DNA of 40,691 nucleotides from Lysobacterales bacterium (lineage in GTDB: Bacteria; Pseudomonadota; Gammaproteobacteria; Xanthomonadales; SZUA-36): assembly GCA_021648125.1 (NCBI GenBank), contig JAKITK010000025.1:1-40691 (forward strand), read 5' to 3'. Of the stretch, positions 1 to 8,398 are shown one piece after another. The translations under genes were made by a program, and so were the position numbers. The first letter of the stretch is position 1. Every line of letters begins with the position of its first letter. Below the pieces are notes generated by a model that was not told the origin of the DNA, made no database searches, and was given only the letters and a program-made list of their open reading frames with translations.

Positions 1-133
1 TACGGGCTCGAGGGTTTCGCAATAAGGCGCGCTACCGGAATGCCATTTACTTCCATCTTGGCGGACTAAACCTTTACCCTGAAGGCCTCGATAGGTAAAT
101 ATTACCCACTCGATCTGATGAAGACCCAAAAAA

Positions 134-161
134 TGCAGCAGGCGAATCACCGCCTGCTGCA
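134..161 (-). terminator. Rho-independent terminator of the spondin-domain gene
   Basis: A perfect inverted repeat has arms GCAGCAGGCG (135-144) and CGCCTGCTGC (151-160) around a 6-nt loop, extended by one T-A pair. Read on the minus strand, the hairpin is followed by a run of six T, the classic intrinsic terminator layout. It lies just past the stop codon of the minus-strand gene at 169-822, so it most likely ends that transcript. Confidence 0.85.
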
Positions 162-168
162 GGACTTA

Positions 169-822
169 TTACTGCACTAAGTGAATAGATACACTTGCTA
201 TAGGGTTATTCCAGTTATACTCTTCCGAACTCAGGTCTGCATTGCCATGAATACCGTTGCTAACATAAACATAGCCTTCGGCCTGCCCTTCAGAGAACGG
301 TGTGCCGCCACAAGTTGGGCCAGGTATGCTGGCACATAATTCGTCATTAATTTCAGATCCAGCATCATAAGCTCTAGCAAAAGTGACGCTACCTGGGCCG
401 TGCCTTGGCAGGCGTATAGAATTAATAGCAACAAAAGCGTCATTGGTTGGTAACAACATGCTAGCTAGGCTGAATAGTCTATGGCTATTTCTTCCTTCGA
501 TTGTGAAAGTAACAGATTCACCCGGCCCTAATAAGCCGCTGGTGGTGGTGGTGTCATACACATTGGTAGAATTTGCAAGCATCATTTCGAGTGGAGCGGT
601 GTTACCGCCTTCGGCGAGATCGGCGAGTTCATCACTTGCAGGTTGGCCCAACTCGAATAGTCCGATGTTGCGATTGTGAACGACGCCTAACAGGGGGGTA
701 AAGTTAATCCCCTTGCTGAGATTGGTGACTGTCACTTCATAGGTTCTAGTGCCAGTATCACCGGCCCAGGCCATGCTGCTCAAGAGTAAACCGGCAGTTA
801 TTACTGTCAAAAGCTTTTTCAT
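169..822 (-). CDS. Secreted spondin-domain protein
   Basis: 217-residue protein with a clear Sec signal peptide (MKKLLTVITAGLLLSSMAWA, cleavage after AWA). The mature part reads TRTYEVTVTNLSKGINFTPLLGVVHN and continues through ELGQPASDELADLAEGG, LLGPGESVTFTIEG and a segment on 'LASMLLPTNDAFVAIN'. This is the usual order of the bacterial spondin_N family (secreted beta-sandwich, eukaryotic counterparts bind extracellular matrix). The mature chain carries only two Cys (in LCASIPGPTCGG), likely a disulfide. SD sequence GGAGAG sits 6 nt before the ATG, supporting this start. It is transcribed divergently from the two-component system at 1053 and ends at a strong hairpin terminator. Function in bacteria is not established; an exported adhesion or matrix role is inference. 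Confidence 0.85.
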   Translation of the reverse strand: MKKLLTVITAGLLLSSMAWAGDTGTRTYEVTVTNLSKGINFTPLLGVVHNRNIGLFELGQPASDELADLAEGGNTAPLEMMLANSTNVYDTTTTSGLLGPGESVTFTIEGRNSHRLFSLASMLLPTNDAFVAINSIRLPRHGPGSVTFARAYDAGSEINDELCASIPGPTCGGTPFSEGQAEGYVYVSNGIHGNADLSSEEYNWNNPIASVSIHLVQ

Positions 823-1052
823 TTTTTTCTCTCCATATAGGTTTTAAGTTAATCAGCAGCACAGCAGCTGTTGATGCAAACCATTATGTGCCCATAAAAT
901 CACACGAAGGTCACGCTTTAGACAAAAATTACGCATGCAAAATACCGTCTAAATCATTGAATGTATAGTCTAATAATTTAAATCGAAATTTTCTGTGATA
1001 CTTTCGTTAGATTTCAGGTCTATGTAGTGACGATAATTAACTGAGCGCACAG
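823..1052. promoter_or_regulatory. Divergent intergenic region (spondin gene / two-component system)
   Basis: 230 bp of AT-rich DNA separate the two divergent genes, so both promoters must lie here. GTCTAA occurs twice (around 948 and 967) and ATTTCAGGTCTA follows near 1011. These could be response-regulator sites, but I cannot show a clear repeat spacing or a convincing -35/-10 pair. Confidence 0.35.
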
Positions 1053-1811
1053 ATGAAAAAACATAATGTACTGGTAATTGAAGATGAACACGATATTGCA
1101 GAGTTAATTCAACTGCACCTTAAAGATATCGACTGCGAAGTGACCATAGCCCGTGACGGCCATCAGGGGATGCGACAGGCTTTATCGCGGCAATGGGACT
1201 TAATTATGCTGGACTTGCGTTTGCCGGGCCCGGATGGATTGAGCATTTGTCGAGCAATCCGTAGTGACCAAACCTATACACCGATTTTAATGCTGACCTC
1301 AAAGTCATCTGAATTAGACCGTGTCCTTGGGCTTGAACTAGGTGCCGATGACTATGTCACCAAGCCGTTTAGTGTTTCCGAGTTAATGGCTAGAGTTAAG
1401 GCGATTTTCCGGCGGGTAGAATCTCTGAACAAACGCTACTCTGAGGCTGAAGAAAACATAAATTTTGGGGCATTTATTGTTGATACAGCCGGCCGGGAAG
1501 TCTCAATGAACGGCCGATCTATTGCCTTGACGGCGCGAGAATTTGATTTGCTTCTGCACTTTCTACGACACCCCGGTCAGGTGTTTTCACGCTCACACCT
1601 ACTCGATAGCGTCTGGGGTTATGGCCATGATGGTTATGAGCACACGGTAAATTCCCATATTAACAGGCTGCGTGCCAAGATCGAATCCAATCCGTCTCAG
1701 CCGGAGTATATCGTCACGGTTTGGGGGGTAGGTTATAAACTGGATGCCAGACCGCAAGACATTGGTCATATGAGAGTGCAAAATTCTAATGTCGTGTCGT
1801 TGTATCAATGA
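1053..1811 (+). CDS. OmpR/PhoB-family response regulator
   Basis: 252-residue DNA-binding response regulator. The receiver domain occupies about residues 5-117: acidic pocket E10-D11, phospho-acceptor D54 in MLDLRLPGPDG, conserved Thr in MLTSKS and Lys in VTKPFS. The winged-helix Trans_reg_C domain (about 140-235) shows LTAREFDLLLHFLRHPGQVFSR and the terminal VWGVGYKL. About 16 residues follow the usual end. The start is the ATG at 1053, with only a weak SD (GAG). The stop overlaps the start of the histidine kinase by 4 nt, so the two are translationally coupled and form a cognate pair. The stimulus and regulon cannot be read from sequence; the divergent spondin gene is a possible target. Confidence 0.95.
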   Translation: MKKHNVLVIEDEHDIAELIQLHLKDIDCEVTIARDGHQGMRQALSRQWDLIMLDLRLPGPDGLSICRAIRSDQTYTPILMLTSKSSELDRVLGLELGADDYVTKPFSVSELMARVKAIFRRVESLNKRYSEAEENINFGAFIVDTAGREVSMNGRSIALTAREFDLLLHFLRHPGQVFSRSHLLDSVWGYGHDGYEHTVNSHINRLRAKIESNPSQPEYIVTVWGVGYKLDARPQDIGHMRVQNSNVVSLYQ

Positions 1812-3298
1812 AAACATTATTCGCCAAGCTTTCGCTAGCACTACTTGCCATTGTGGTATTAACAGGTAGTGCTTTTTTTCTAGTAGAGCGTTATAGCACA
1901 ATAAATTATTATGAGGAAATAACACAACGATTAAATGCATCAATTGCGATGTATGTGACCGGTGAGCGGCAGCTGATTCAAGCAGGTAGGGTGAACACAG
2001 AGGCTTTGGCTTTATTGGGCCAGCAGGCGATGGTCATTAACCCTACGGTGGAAATATATCTACTGGACCCTCAGGGGAAAATACTAGATCATGCGATGCC
2101 GCCTGAATCCGTGCAGACTGACCAAGTTCGGCTTGAGCCCTTATTGGAACTCATTAGCGGCAATGCACAAATGCCGCTGCGTAGTACCGACCCACGCAAC
2201 AATGCGCGTGAAAAAGTATTTTCGGCACATCCAGTTATGTACGAAGATAAGTTACAAGGCTATCTTTATGCCGTTCTTGGCGGTCAAAAATATGATGAGC
2301 TCGCCGATAGTATTCGGGATAGTTATGTTCAAAGAGTCAGCTTTAGCGCTTTAATAGCGATAGTAATTGCGGCCTTTTTAGTGGGCTTATTAGTCTTTAG
2401 TTTAATGACCCGGCGCTTGTCCCGCCTCACATTAGATGTGCGCCGCTATACTGATGCTGGATTTTCTCCAGAGGTGATTGCAGACCTCGAAAAAATCGAC
2501 ACTATGCCGCCCGATAATGACGATGAAATCAGTCAATTGCACCGGGCTTTCGGGCGCATGGCGAATAAAATTCGGGAACAGTTTGAACACTTAAAAGAAA
2601 CCGATCGCCTACGCCGCGAATTAGTGACCAATGTATCCCATGACTTGCGTACACCGCTGGCATCCATGCACGGATATGTAGAAACTCTGTTACTTAAAAA
2701 TGACATATTGAGCACCGAAGAGAGGCTGCATTACCTTAAAATCACCCGTAAGCACACCAAACGACTTGGTCAGTTGATTGGCGATTTGTTTGATTTAGCG
2801 CGACTGGAATCACATAGCATTCACCCGCAATTGGAAAACTTTTCGTTGGCTGAGTTGTTACAGGATGTAGCTCAGGATTTTTCACTTGAGGCTGAGGTAA
2901 AAAACATCAAGTTGAAACTGCACGGGGGCCAATCAGAGTCGGTAGTCTATGCCGATATTGGGTTGATCCAGCGGGTGCTGGAAAACCTGATTCGCAATGC
3001 CCTCAAGTTTACTCCCGTGGATGGTGAAATCAGCATTGATTTGAAACCGCAATCAGGGTCCATAGGTGTTGTGGTTGCCGACACGGGTTGTGGTATTGCC
3101 GAAGATGATTTGGAGCGGGTATTCGACCGGTATTATCACACTGACCAAAGTGAAGAAGGTGATTCAAATGCGGCAGGTCTGGGGCTTGCTATCGTCAATA
3201 AAATTTTGGATTTACATGGTAGTCGAATTACCGTCAGTAGTATTGTCAACCAGGGTACCCGCTTTGAATTTGATCTGCCAACCCGGGCAACGGCATGA
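1808..3298 (+). CDS. Membrane sensor histidine kinase
   Basis: 496-residue inner-membrane sensor kinase. TM1 is at about residues 8-26 and TM2 at about 178-200, bounding a periplasmic sensor of about 150 residues. A HAMP linker follows, then HisKA with the phospho-accepting His278 in NVSHDLRTPLASMHG. The HATPase domain has the N box (ENLIRNALKFTP), G1 box (ADTGCGIAEDDL), F box (VFDRYY) and G2 box (GLGLAIVNKIL). All catalytic motifs are intact. It overlaps the response regulator stop by 4 nt and should phosphorylate it. The periplasmic domain shows no motif I can name, so the signal is unknown. Confidence 0.95.
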   Translation: MKTLFAKLSLALLAIVVLTGSAFFLVERYSTINYYEEITQRLNASIAMYVTGERQLIQAGRVNTEALALLGQQAMVINPTVEIYLLDPQGKILDHAMPPESVQTDQVRLEPLLELISGNAQMPLRSTDPRNNAREKVFSAHPVMYEDKLQGYLYAVLGGQKYDELADSIRDSYVQRVSFSALIAIVIAAFLVGLLVFSLMTRRLSRLTLDVRRYTDAGFSPEVIADLEKIDTMPPDNDDEISQLHRAFGRMANKIREQFEHLKETDRLRRELVTNVSHDLRTPLASMHGYVETLLLKNDILSTEERLHYLKITRKHTKRLGQLIGDLFDLARLESHSIHPQLENFSLAELLQDVAQDFSLEAEVKNIKLKLHGGQSESVVYADIGLIQRVLENLIRNALKFTPVDGEISIDLKPQSGSIGVVVADTGCGIAEDDLERVFDRYYHTDQSEEGDSNAAGLGLAIVNKILDLHGSRITVSSIVNQGTRFEFDLPTRATA

Positions 3299-3493
3299 TA
3301 TATAACATCTAAAGCCTAGCCTGATAACCTTCTACCCAGCCCCAGCTCGTAGACTTCCTAGCCACGGCGATCCAGTGTAAGACTATTAATTGTAGGAATG
3401 TGTCCCTAGCAAAAAAATCAAATATCCTACGCGTATGTACAGCTCGGTAATTTATACTATACCCAGTAAATAATAAACAATTGAAACTCGTGT

Positions 3494-5293
3494 ATGAATA
3501 AAATTAAGGACACTCTCCAGCAGGTCTTCGGCCTGCAAGAATTCAGGCCCTATCAGCAGGAAATTATCGACTGCCTGATCGCCGGCGGGGATGCCTTTGT
3601 GCTGATGCCTACTGGCGGCGGCAAGTCACTGTGTTATCAGTTGCCGGCGCTTTGCCGTGAGGGTATGGCGATAGTAGTTACACCATTAATCTCATTGATG
3701 AAAGACCAGGTCGATGCATTACAGGCCAACGGCGTGAGCGCAGAATTATTTAACTCATCTTTGAGCGCTGCTGAAGCCTCTGCAGTGCTTTCGAAAGTTC
3801 ATACAGGCGCGCTTGATCTTTTGTATGTGGCCCCGGAAAGAATCATGAGTCCCGGTTTTATCCATTCTTTGCAATCTTTGCCAATTGCTCTGATCGCCAT
3901 TGATGAAGCTCATTGTGTTTCCCAGTGGGGACATAACTTCCGCCCCGATTATGCCGGGCTTGGGCAGTTGCGGGAACATTTCCCCGAAGTTCCACTAATT
4001 GCATTAACGGCCACAGCAGACCCGCATACCCGTGAAGATATCGTCCATGTATTGGGATTGCAAAATGCCGAACGCTTTATCACCAGCTTTGACCGCCCGA
4101 ATATCCGTTATACGGTATTAGAGAAACACCGACCGCAAAGCCAGTTGCTACAGTTTTTAAAACGCCAAACAGATGCTTCAGGTATTGTTTATGCGCTCTC
4201 ACGCAAACGGGTTGAGGAAGTTGCTTGTGCCTTGGAAGTCGAGGGGTTTTCAGTTGCACCCTATCATGCTGGCTTGCCGACAGAGCAACGCAAACAGGTA
4301 CAGGAAGATTTTATTCGAGATGAACTGGCAATCGTTGTCGCTACTGTTGCTTTTGGTATGGGCATAGACAAACCTAATGTGCGCTTTGTTGTGCATTATG
4401 ATTTACCTCGGCATCTTGAGGGCTACTATCAGGAAACCGGTCGCGCCGGTCGTGACGGTCTGGCAGCGGAAGCTTTGTTGCTGTTTGGCACAGCAGATGC
4501 CGCTACCGCGAGGTTTCAGATAGGGCAGGGTAATAACGAAAGCCAGAAACGCATCGAAACCCACAAACTCAATGCCATGATCGGCTTTGCTGAAAGCCTC
4601 ACTTGCCGTCGCCGGGTGTTATTGGGTTATCTGGGTGAAAATTTGGACAGTGATTGTGGTAATTGTGATATTTGCCTGAATCCACCGGAGAAATTCGATG
4701 CCACCGAGGCCGCCCGCAAAGTTTTATCTTGTGTATACCGTGTTGGGCAGTCCTTCGGCATAAAACATGTAGTCGATGTGTTACGCGGAGCAGATACCGA
4801 ATCTTTGCGGAAATTCAATCATGAGCAGTTAACCACCTATGGTATTGGGATGGAACATAGCCATGCAGAATGGATGTCGATAGTTCGTCAGCTCATTCAC
4901 CGTGGATTTTTATATCAGGATATTGCCGCCTATTCAGTGCTAAAACTAACACCACAGGCACGGGGTTTATTGCGAAATGAAACCTCTATCGCACTGGCAA
5001 GGCCTAGACTGAAAGAAAAGTTGACCAAAAAACCGCCACCGGCTGCCATCGACCTCAACGACGATGATCTCGAATTATTTGGCAGTTTACGCGATTTGCG
5101 TAAAAAACTGGCAAGCACTCAGGGTGTTCCACCCTATGTTATTTTCGGAGATGCTAGCTTGTTACAGATGTGCCGGGACAAACCCGTGAGCGCGGCGGAC
5201 TTCTTGTTAATCAACGGTGTGGGCGCTGTTAAACTCGAACGATTTGGCCAAGCTTTTATGGAAATTATTGAGCAGTGGAGAGGCAGATTCTGA
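3494..5293 (+). CDS. recQ: ATP-dependent DNA helicase RecQ
   Basis: 599 residues, full length for bacterial RecQ. 3'-5' SF2 helicase used in recombinational repair and fork processing. Walker A is MPTGGGKSLCYQ (about 38-49), the DEAH box is residues 137-140 with the RecQ aromatic-rich loop QWGHNFRPDY after it, motif V is FGMGIDKPNVRFV, and motif VI is QETGRAGRDG. The RQC region carries the four zinc-binding cysteines (CRRRVLL... then CGNCDIC), followed by a winged helix. A single C-terminal HRDC domain spans about 520-595. One mild deviation: the loop has Asn where Asp is commonest (QWGHNF versus QWGHDF). It is monocistronic, with 195 nt before it. Confidence 0.98.
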   Translation: MNKIKDTLQQVFGLQEFRPYQQEIIDCLIAGGDAFVLMPTGGGKSLCYQLPALCREGMAIVVTPLISLMKDQVDALQANGVSAELFNSSLSAAEASAVLSKVHTGALDLLYVAPERIMSPGFIHSLQSLPIALIAIDEAHCVSQWGHNFRPDYAGLGQLREHFPEVPLIALTATADPHTREDIVHVLGLQNAERFITSFDRPNIRYTVLEKHRPQSQLLQFLKRQTDASGIVYALSRKRVEEVACALEVEGFSVAPYHAGLPTEQRKQVQEDFIRDELAIVVATVAFGMGIDKPNVRFVVHYDLPRHLEGYYQETGRAGRDGLAAEALLLFGTADAATARFQIGQGNNESQKRIETHKLNAMIGFAESLTCRRRVLLGYLGENLDSDCGNCDICLNPPEKFDATEAARKVLSCVYRVGQSFGIKHVVDVLRGADTESLRKFNHEQLTTYGIGMEHSHAEWMSIVRQLIHRGFLYQDIAAYSVLKLTPQARGLLRNETSIALARPRLKEKLTKKPPPAAIDLNDDDLELFGSLRDLRKKLASTQGVPPYVIFGDASLLQMCRDKPVSAADFLLINGVGAVKLERFGQAFMEIIEQWRGRF

Positions 5294-5528
5294 ACAAGCC
5301 TTAATCTTGCAGGCGACATACAATCAAGTTACGATCAGCAATTCATGGGCAAAATTGTTAAAAAGTGGTTTATACCACTACCAATAAGTCTAACAGGGGT
5401 TCTACTGGCTACAAATAATGCTACCTGTGAACACTATTTCTCCCTGTTACTTTATGTTTGTTAGAATAACGAGTATTAAGTTACATTAATAACAGATAAA
5501 TTGGATATATCACATAGAAGAAAGCTAT
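5294..5528. promoter_or_regulatory. Region upstream of the LysR gene
   Basis: 235 bp without a gene. It holds a short hairpin (AGTGGT/ACCACT, 5364-5379) and, 35 nt before the LysR start, a dyad GTTA-N6-TAAC at 5480-5493. LysR proteins usually bind T-N11-A dyads in their own promoter, so the second element is a candidate autoregulatory site. This is inference only. Confidence 0.3.
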
Positions 5529-6407
5529 ATGAACTTACGACAAATCAAATATTTCCTCGCAGTTGTAGACAGTGGTACATTTTTATCGGCGGCAGAACGG
5601 GTACACGTTAGTCAGCCTACTTTGTCGGCTGGTATTAAAAAGCTAGAAGAGTCTCTTGGTGCACAACTACTTTATCGAGGCAGTAGAGAAGCAACATTAA
5701 CAGTTGAAGGTGAGTTTTTTCTACAACACGCTCGCCAAGCATATGAAAAACTTGAGCTTGCTAAGTCCAAACTCTCTAATTGTAGAGAAAGAGTTTCAAT
5801 AGGCCTTATCAATACCATTCCGGTAGAGTTTGGTGCTGGTATAATCCAGGCTTATAAGAATATTGCCCCTACTGTATTGCTTGAAGTAGAGGTTGGTGGA
5901 GCTGCGTATTTAGCTGACCTTTTTGCTTCAGAAAAAATTGATTTGCTATTCACGACTGAGTTAGGCCTGGAAGCGAATTTTACTCCGCTTTTTGATGAGC
6001 GTTTAAAACTGGTCGCTTCAAATCAGCACTCTTTGGCAAAATTTGAAAATATAGATATTAGAAGCTTAAAAGGGCACCCCTTTATTGAAAGAGCACGATG
6101 TGAGTCCTGGGGGGAAGTCCATAGGATATTTGATCGATATGATTTGAGCCTTTATGCTGTTTGTAAAGCAGAAAGTGACGAGACTATATTGTCTCTGGTC
6201 GCTGCTAATTTGGGAGTGGCGATTATGCCAGAAAGAAACACTCCTTATCCGGTTAAATTTATAAAGATAAAGCAGTTAGATGTATCCAGAACTGTGGGGA
6301 TATATACTCAGCCAAACAATGAAAGTGAAAGCCTGAAGTCTTTTTGTGAAGTGGCACTTGAGATGTACAATAAAGCACCTCTAATTTTATTACCAGAAGC
6401 ATGCTGA
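5529..6407 (+). CDS. LysR-family transcriptional regulator
   Basis: 292 residues. The N-terminal winged helix-turn-helix (about 1-60) has the standard LysR sequence: MNLRQIKYFLAVVDSGTFL, then AAERVHVSQPTLSAGIKKLEE. A periplasmic-binding-like effector domain follows (about 90-285; RVSIGLINTIP, DLLFTTELGLEANFTPLFDERLKLV). Length and architecture are normal. It does not sit divergently next to an obvious target operon, which is unusual for LysR regulators; RecQ lies upstream on the same strand and decayed DNA lies downstream. Effector and target genes are unknown, and loss of a formerly neighbouring target is possible. Confidence 0.93.
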   Translation: MNLRQIKYFLAVVDSGTFLSAAERVHVSQPTLSAGIKKLEESLGAQLLYRGSREATLTVEGEFFLQHARQAYEKLELAKSKLSNCRERVSIGLINTIPVEFGAGIIQAYKNIAPTVLLEVEVGGAAYLADLFASEKIDLLFTTELGLEANFTPLFDERLKLVASNQHSLAKFENIDIRSLKGHPFIERARCESWGEVHRIFDRYDLSLYAVCKAESDETILSLVAANLGVAIMPERNTPYPVKFIKIKQLDVSRTVGIYTQPNNESESLKSFCEVALEMYNKAPLILLPEAC

Positions 6408-6665
6408 GTTAGTTGTTGTTCATTTGGGGGTGCATCTGAATTGTGTCAACTGCGTTCTATGCTTGCATACGCCTATTCTTGCGCTTGTTTTCCCCGTAGC
6501 GTGAATATAGCACCCAAACCAAAGAAACCATAACAGAGTGTTGCAAAATTGGCTGGTCTTTAACAGGCATTCCGGCGCGCGGAATATCCGACCCAAAATC
6601 TAGCGCCTAGTTACATTCCATACGGCACAAAGTGGACTCCAACTTAATCCCTTCTTGCAAACAAA
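6408..6665. other. Intergenic decayed region
   Basis: About 260 bp without an intact gene. On the minus strand a short open stretch (6473-6562) encodes a peptide ending in GFFGLGAIFTLRGKQAQE, reminiscent of a PEP-CTERM-type tail (Gly-rich hydrophobic helix, then basic residues). Its upstream part is interrupted by a stop codon, so at most it is a remnant. An inverted GC-rich word (GGCGCGCGGAA area, about 6572) is also present. Confidence 0.3.
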
Positions 6666-6693
6666 AAAAGACCGGGCAATGGCCCGGTCTTTT
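6666..6693 (-). terminator. Strong (bidirectional) intrinsic terminator
   Basis: A 12-bp perfect stem, AAAAGACCGGGC / GCCCGGTCTTTT, with a 4-nt loop has an A-run on one side and a T-run on the other, so it can terminate on either strand. It lies 26 nt past the stop of the minus-strand gene 6720-8327, which it most likely serves. Confidence 0.92.
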
Positions 6694-6719
6694 AACTTGC
6701 GGTAGTTACTAACTCAAGA

Positions 6720-8327
6720 TTAGCTGGTTCGTCTAATTCCCAGACCACCAAGCCCCAACATCAGCAGGAGCATTGCTATCAGCCCTGTGGCCGAAAGCGT
6801 TGGTATTGCAATAGCTGGTAAAATTGGAGTATCAGTTACATCAATGCTAAAGCTAGCTTGTGGGGCTGGGTTGTAGTTCGCATCACCAGCCTGATCAGCA
6901 GTAAGGTCACACTGTCCCATGGCAATATAGGAGACTACATCTACAGCAACTGTACAAAAAGCTGGCGTGGTGCTGGCAAAGGTGACAGTCAATCCGGAGC
7001 TGGCTGTGGCACTTAGAGTTGAATTGCCGTCGATATTTCCAGATGCTGGGGCTGCACTAAATCCGCTAATAGTCTGCTCGCCCATACTTACGGTAATATC
7101 CAGAGTAACTTGCGGGGCAACATTAAAGCTTGCATCCCCAGCCTGATCAGCGGTAACGGTACAGGTGCCAACAGCTATATAGTTTACAGTCATTCCGCTA
7201 ACGGTACAGATACCCATAGTATTGCTGCCAAAAGTCACAGCCAGACCGGAATCTGCGGTCGCGCTCAGGGTTGAGCTATCACCTACATTGCCAGCAGCAG
7301 GAGCCGCAGTAAAGCCGGCTATGGTCTGGTCAGACAAGCCTACGCCTATATTTATAGTTACCTGTGTAGCGGCATTGAAGTCGGCATTACCGGCTTGGTT
7401 TGCTGCTACTATACAGTTTCCGCCAGTGGTAAGGCTTACAGTGCTGCCCGCAACACTACATACCGCAAGAGTAGTGCTGGTGAAAACAACCGCGTTACCA
7501 GAAGCACCACCGGTTGCAGCCAGGGCTAAGTCGTCCCCAATATCCCCAGAAGTAGGGGTGGCGGCAAAGCCAGTAATAACCTGATCTGCAGGATCAATAG
7601 TGATATTCATTGTTACCTGCGGGGCAGGGTTAAAGGTGCCATTACCTGCTTGATTAGCAGAAACAACACAAACACCAGCGCCACTAGCAGTAACAGTAGA
7701 GCCGGCTACTGAGCAAGGCCCGCTGATCACGCCAAAGGCAGTAACCGCAAGCCCGGAAGTAGCGGTTGCAGCCAGCGCACCATTGGTTCCTTGGAAGGTC
7801 AGCGGGTTTGGTGTGGAGGTGAAGCTGTCTATGGTTTGATCCATGAGTGGTGCTGCGGAAACTGTAAACGATCCATCTGTAGTACCCGGGAGTGGTGCTA
7901 AATCAGTCCCACCTGTATCACTCGCGCCAACCACATTAGCTACAAGTGGATCTACCATAGCGGTAGCTGCACCATCAATATCAACTGTGATATTAGCAAG
8001 CAATCCATCTACCCAAGTAGTTGCAGCAGTATCTGCTATTTGGATGCTGACAGTATTGCCAGCCACAGAGCATGAGGCAAAAAGGCTTGCTGAGACGGTA
8101 GCTGCACCGCAATCAACGCTAATACTGGAATATTGCGCGACGGTCGTAAAAGTAACTGTCATATCGATTCCCGCAATATCCGCTCCAGCAGTTAAGGTGA
8201 CTGGAACTACGATTCCTGTGCCCCCCGGTGTACCTGTGCCTGTGCCAACGGTGACTGCCTGACCCCAAGCGGTCATGGCGAGTGCCGAACCCGCCAGTAA
8301 AATTAAACTCTTTATCAATGATTTCAT
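6720..8327 (-). CDS. Surface protein: cohesin-like domain, four Ig-like repeats, IPTL-CTERM tail
   Basis: 535 residues. The signal peptide ends at TAWG-QA (about residue 22). Residues about 24-155 resemble a cohesin-type fold: VTVGTGTGTPGGTGIVVPVT, then ADIAGIDMTVTF and a terminal segment on G-LANITVDI. Four repeats of about 80 residues follow (about 160-495), each opening with (D/E)Q-x-I-x-x-F and closing with a C-x-V/L-x-A-(D/N)-QAG-(N/D) motif. Each has a conserved Cys pair. The C-terminus is IPTLSATGLIAMLLLMLGL, then GGLGIRRTS: an IPTL-CTERM tag, recognised by exosortase XrtH-type systems for surface anchoring. SD GGAGTG supports the start. The gene is 71 nt downstream of the dockerin gene on the same strand, probably one operon. 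No exosortase lies in the window. The cohesin call is by pattern only. Confidence 0.8.
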   Translation of the reverse strand: MKSLIKSLILLAGSALAMTAWGQAVTVGTGTGTPGGTGIVVPVTLTAGADIAGIDMTVTFTTVAQYSSISVDCGAATVSASLFASCSVAGNTVSIQIADTAATTWVDGLLANITVDIDGAATAMVDPLVANVVGASDTGGTDLAPLPGTTDGSFTVSAAPLMDQTIDSFTSTPNPLTFQGTNGALAATATSGLAVTAFGVISGPCSVAGSTVTASGAGVCVVSANQAGNGTFNPAPQVTMNITIDPADQVITGFAATPTSGDIGDDLALAATGGASGNAVVFTSTTLAVCSVAGSTVSLTTGGNCIVAANQAGNADFNAATQVTINIGVGLSDQTIAGFTAAPAAGNVGDSSTLSATADSGLAVTFGSNTMGICTVSGMTVNYIAVGTCTVTADQAGDASFNVAPQVTLDITVSMGEQTISGFSAAPASGNIDGNSTLSATASSGLTVTFASTTPAFCTVAVDVVSYIAMGQCDLTADQAGDANYNPAPQASFSIDVTDTPILPAIAIPTLSATGLIAMLLLMLGLGGLGIRRTS

Positions 8328-8398
8328 TTTCTCACTCCAAATTTATCAAATTAATTTTCTAATTTTATTTGTTTGCTTTATATATAGGATTACGATAA

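Noticed and set aside
1-159. Minus-strand frame open to the window edge (VIRLLHFLGLHQIEWVIFTY ...)
   Set aside because: It overlaps the terminator hairpin of the spondin gene, has no SD, and I recognise no family; about 50 open codons at an edge are weak evidence.
5364-5379. Hairpin after recQ as its terminator
   Set aside because: Six-bp stem with the T-run on the wrong (minus) side for a plus-strand gene.
7222-8262. Plus-strand open frames opposite the IPTL-CTERM gene
   Set aside because: Shadow frames of an Ala/Thr/Gly-rich repeat protein; no ribosome sites or domain similarity.
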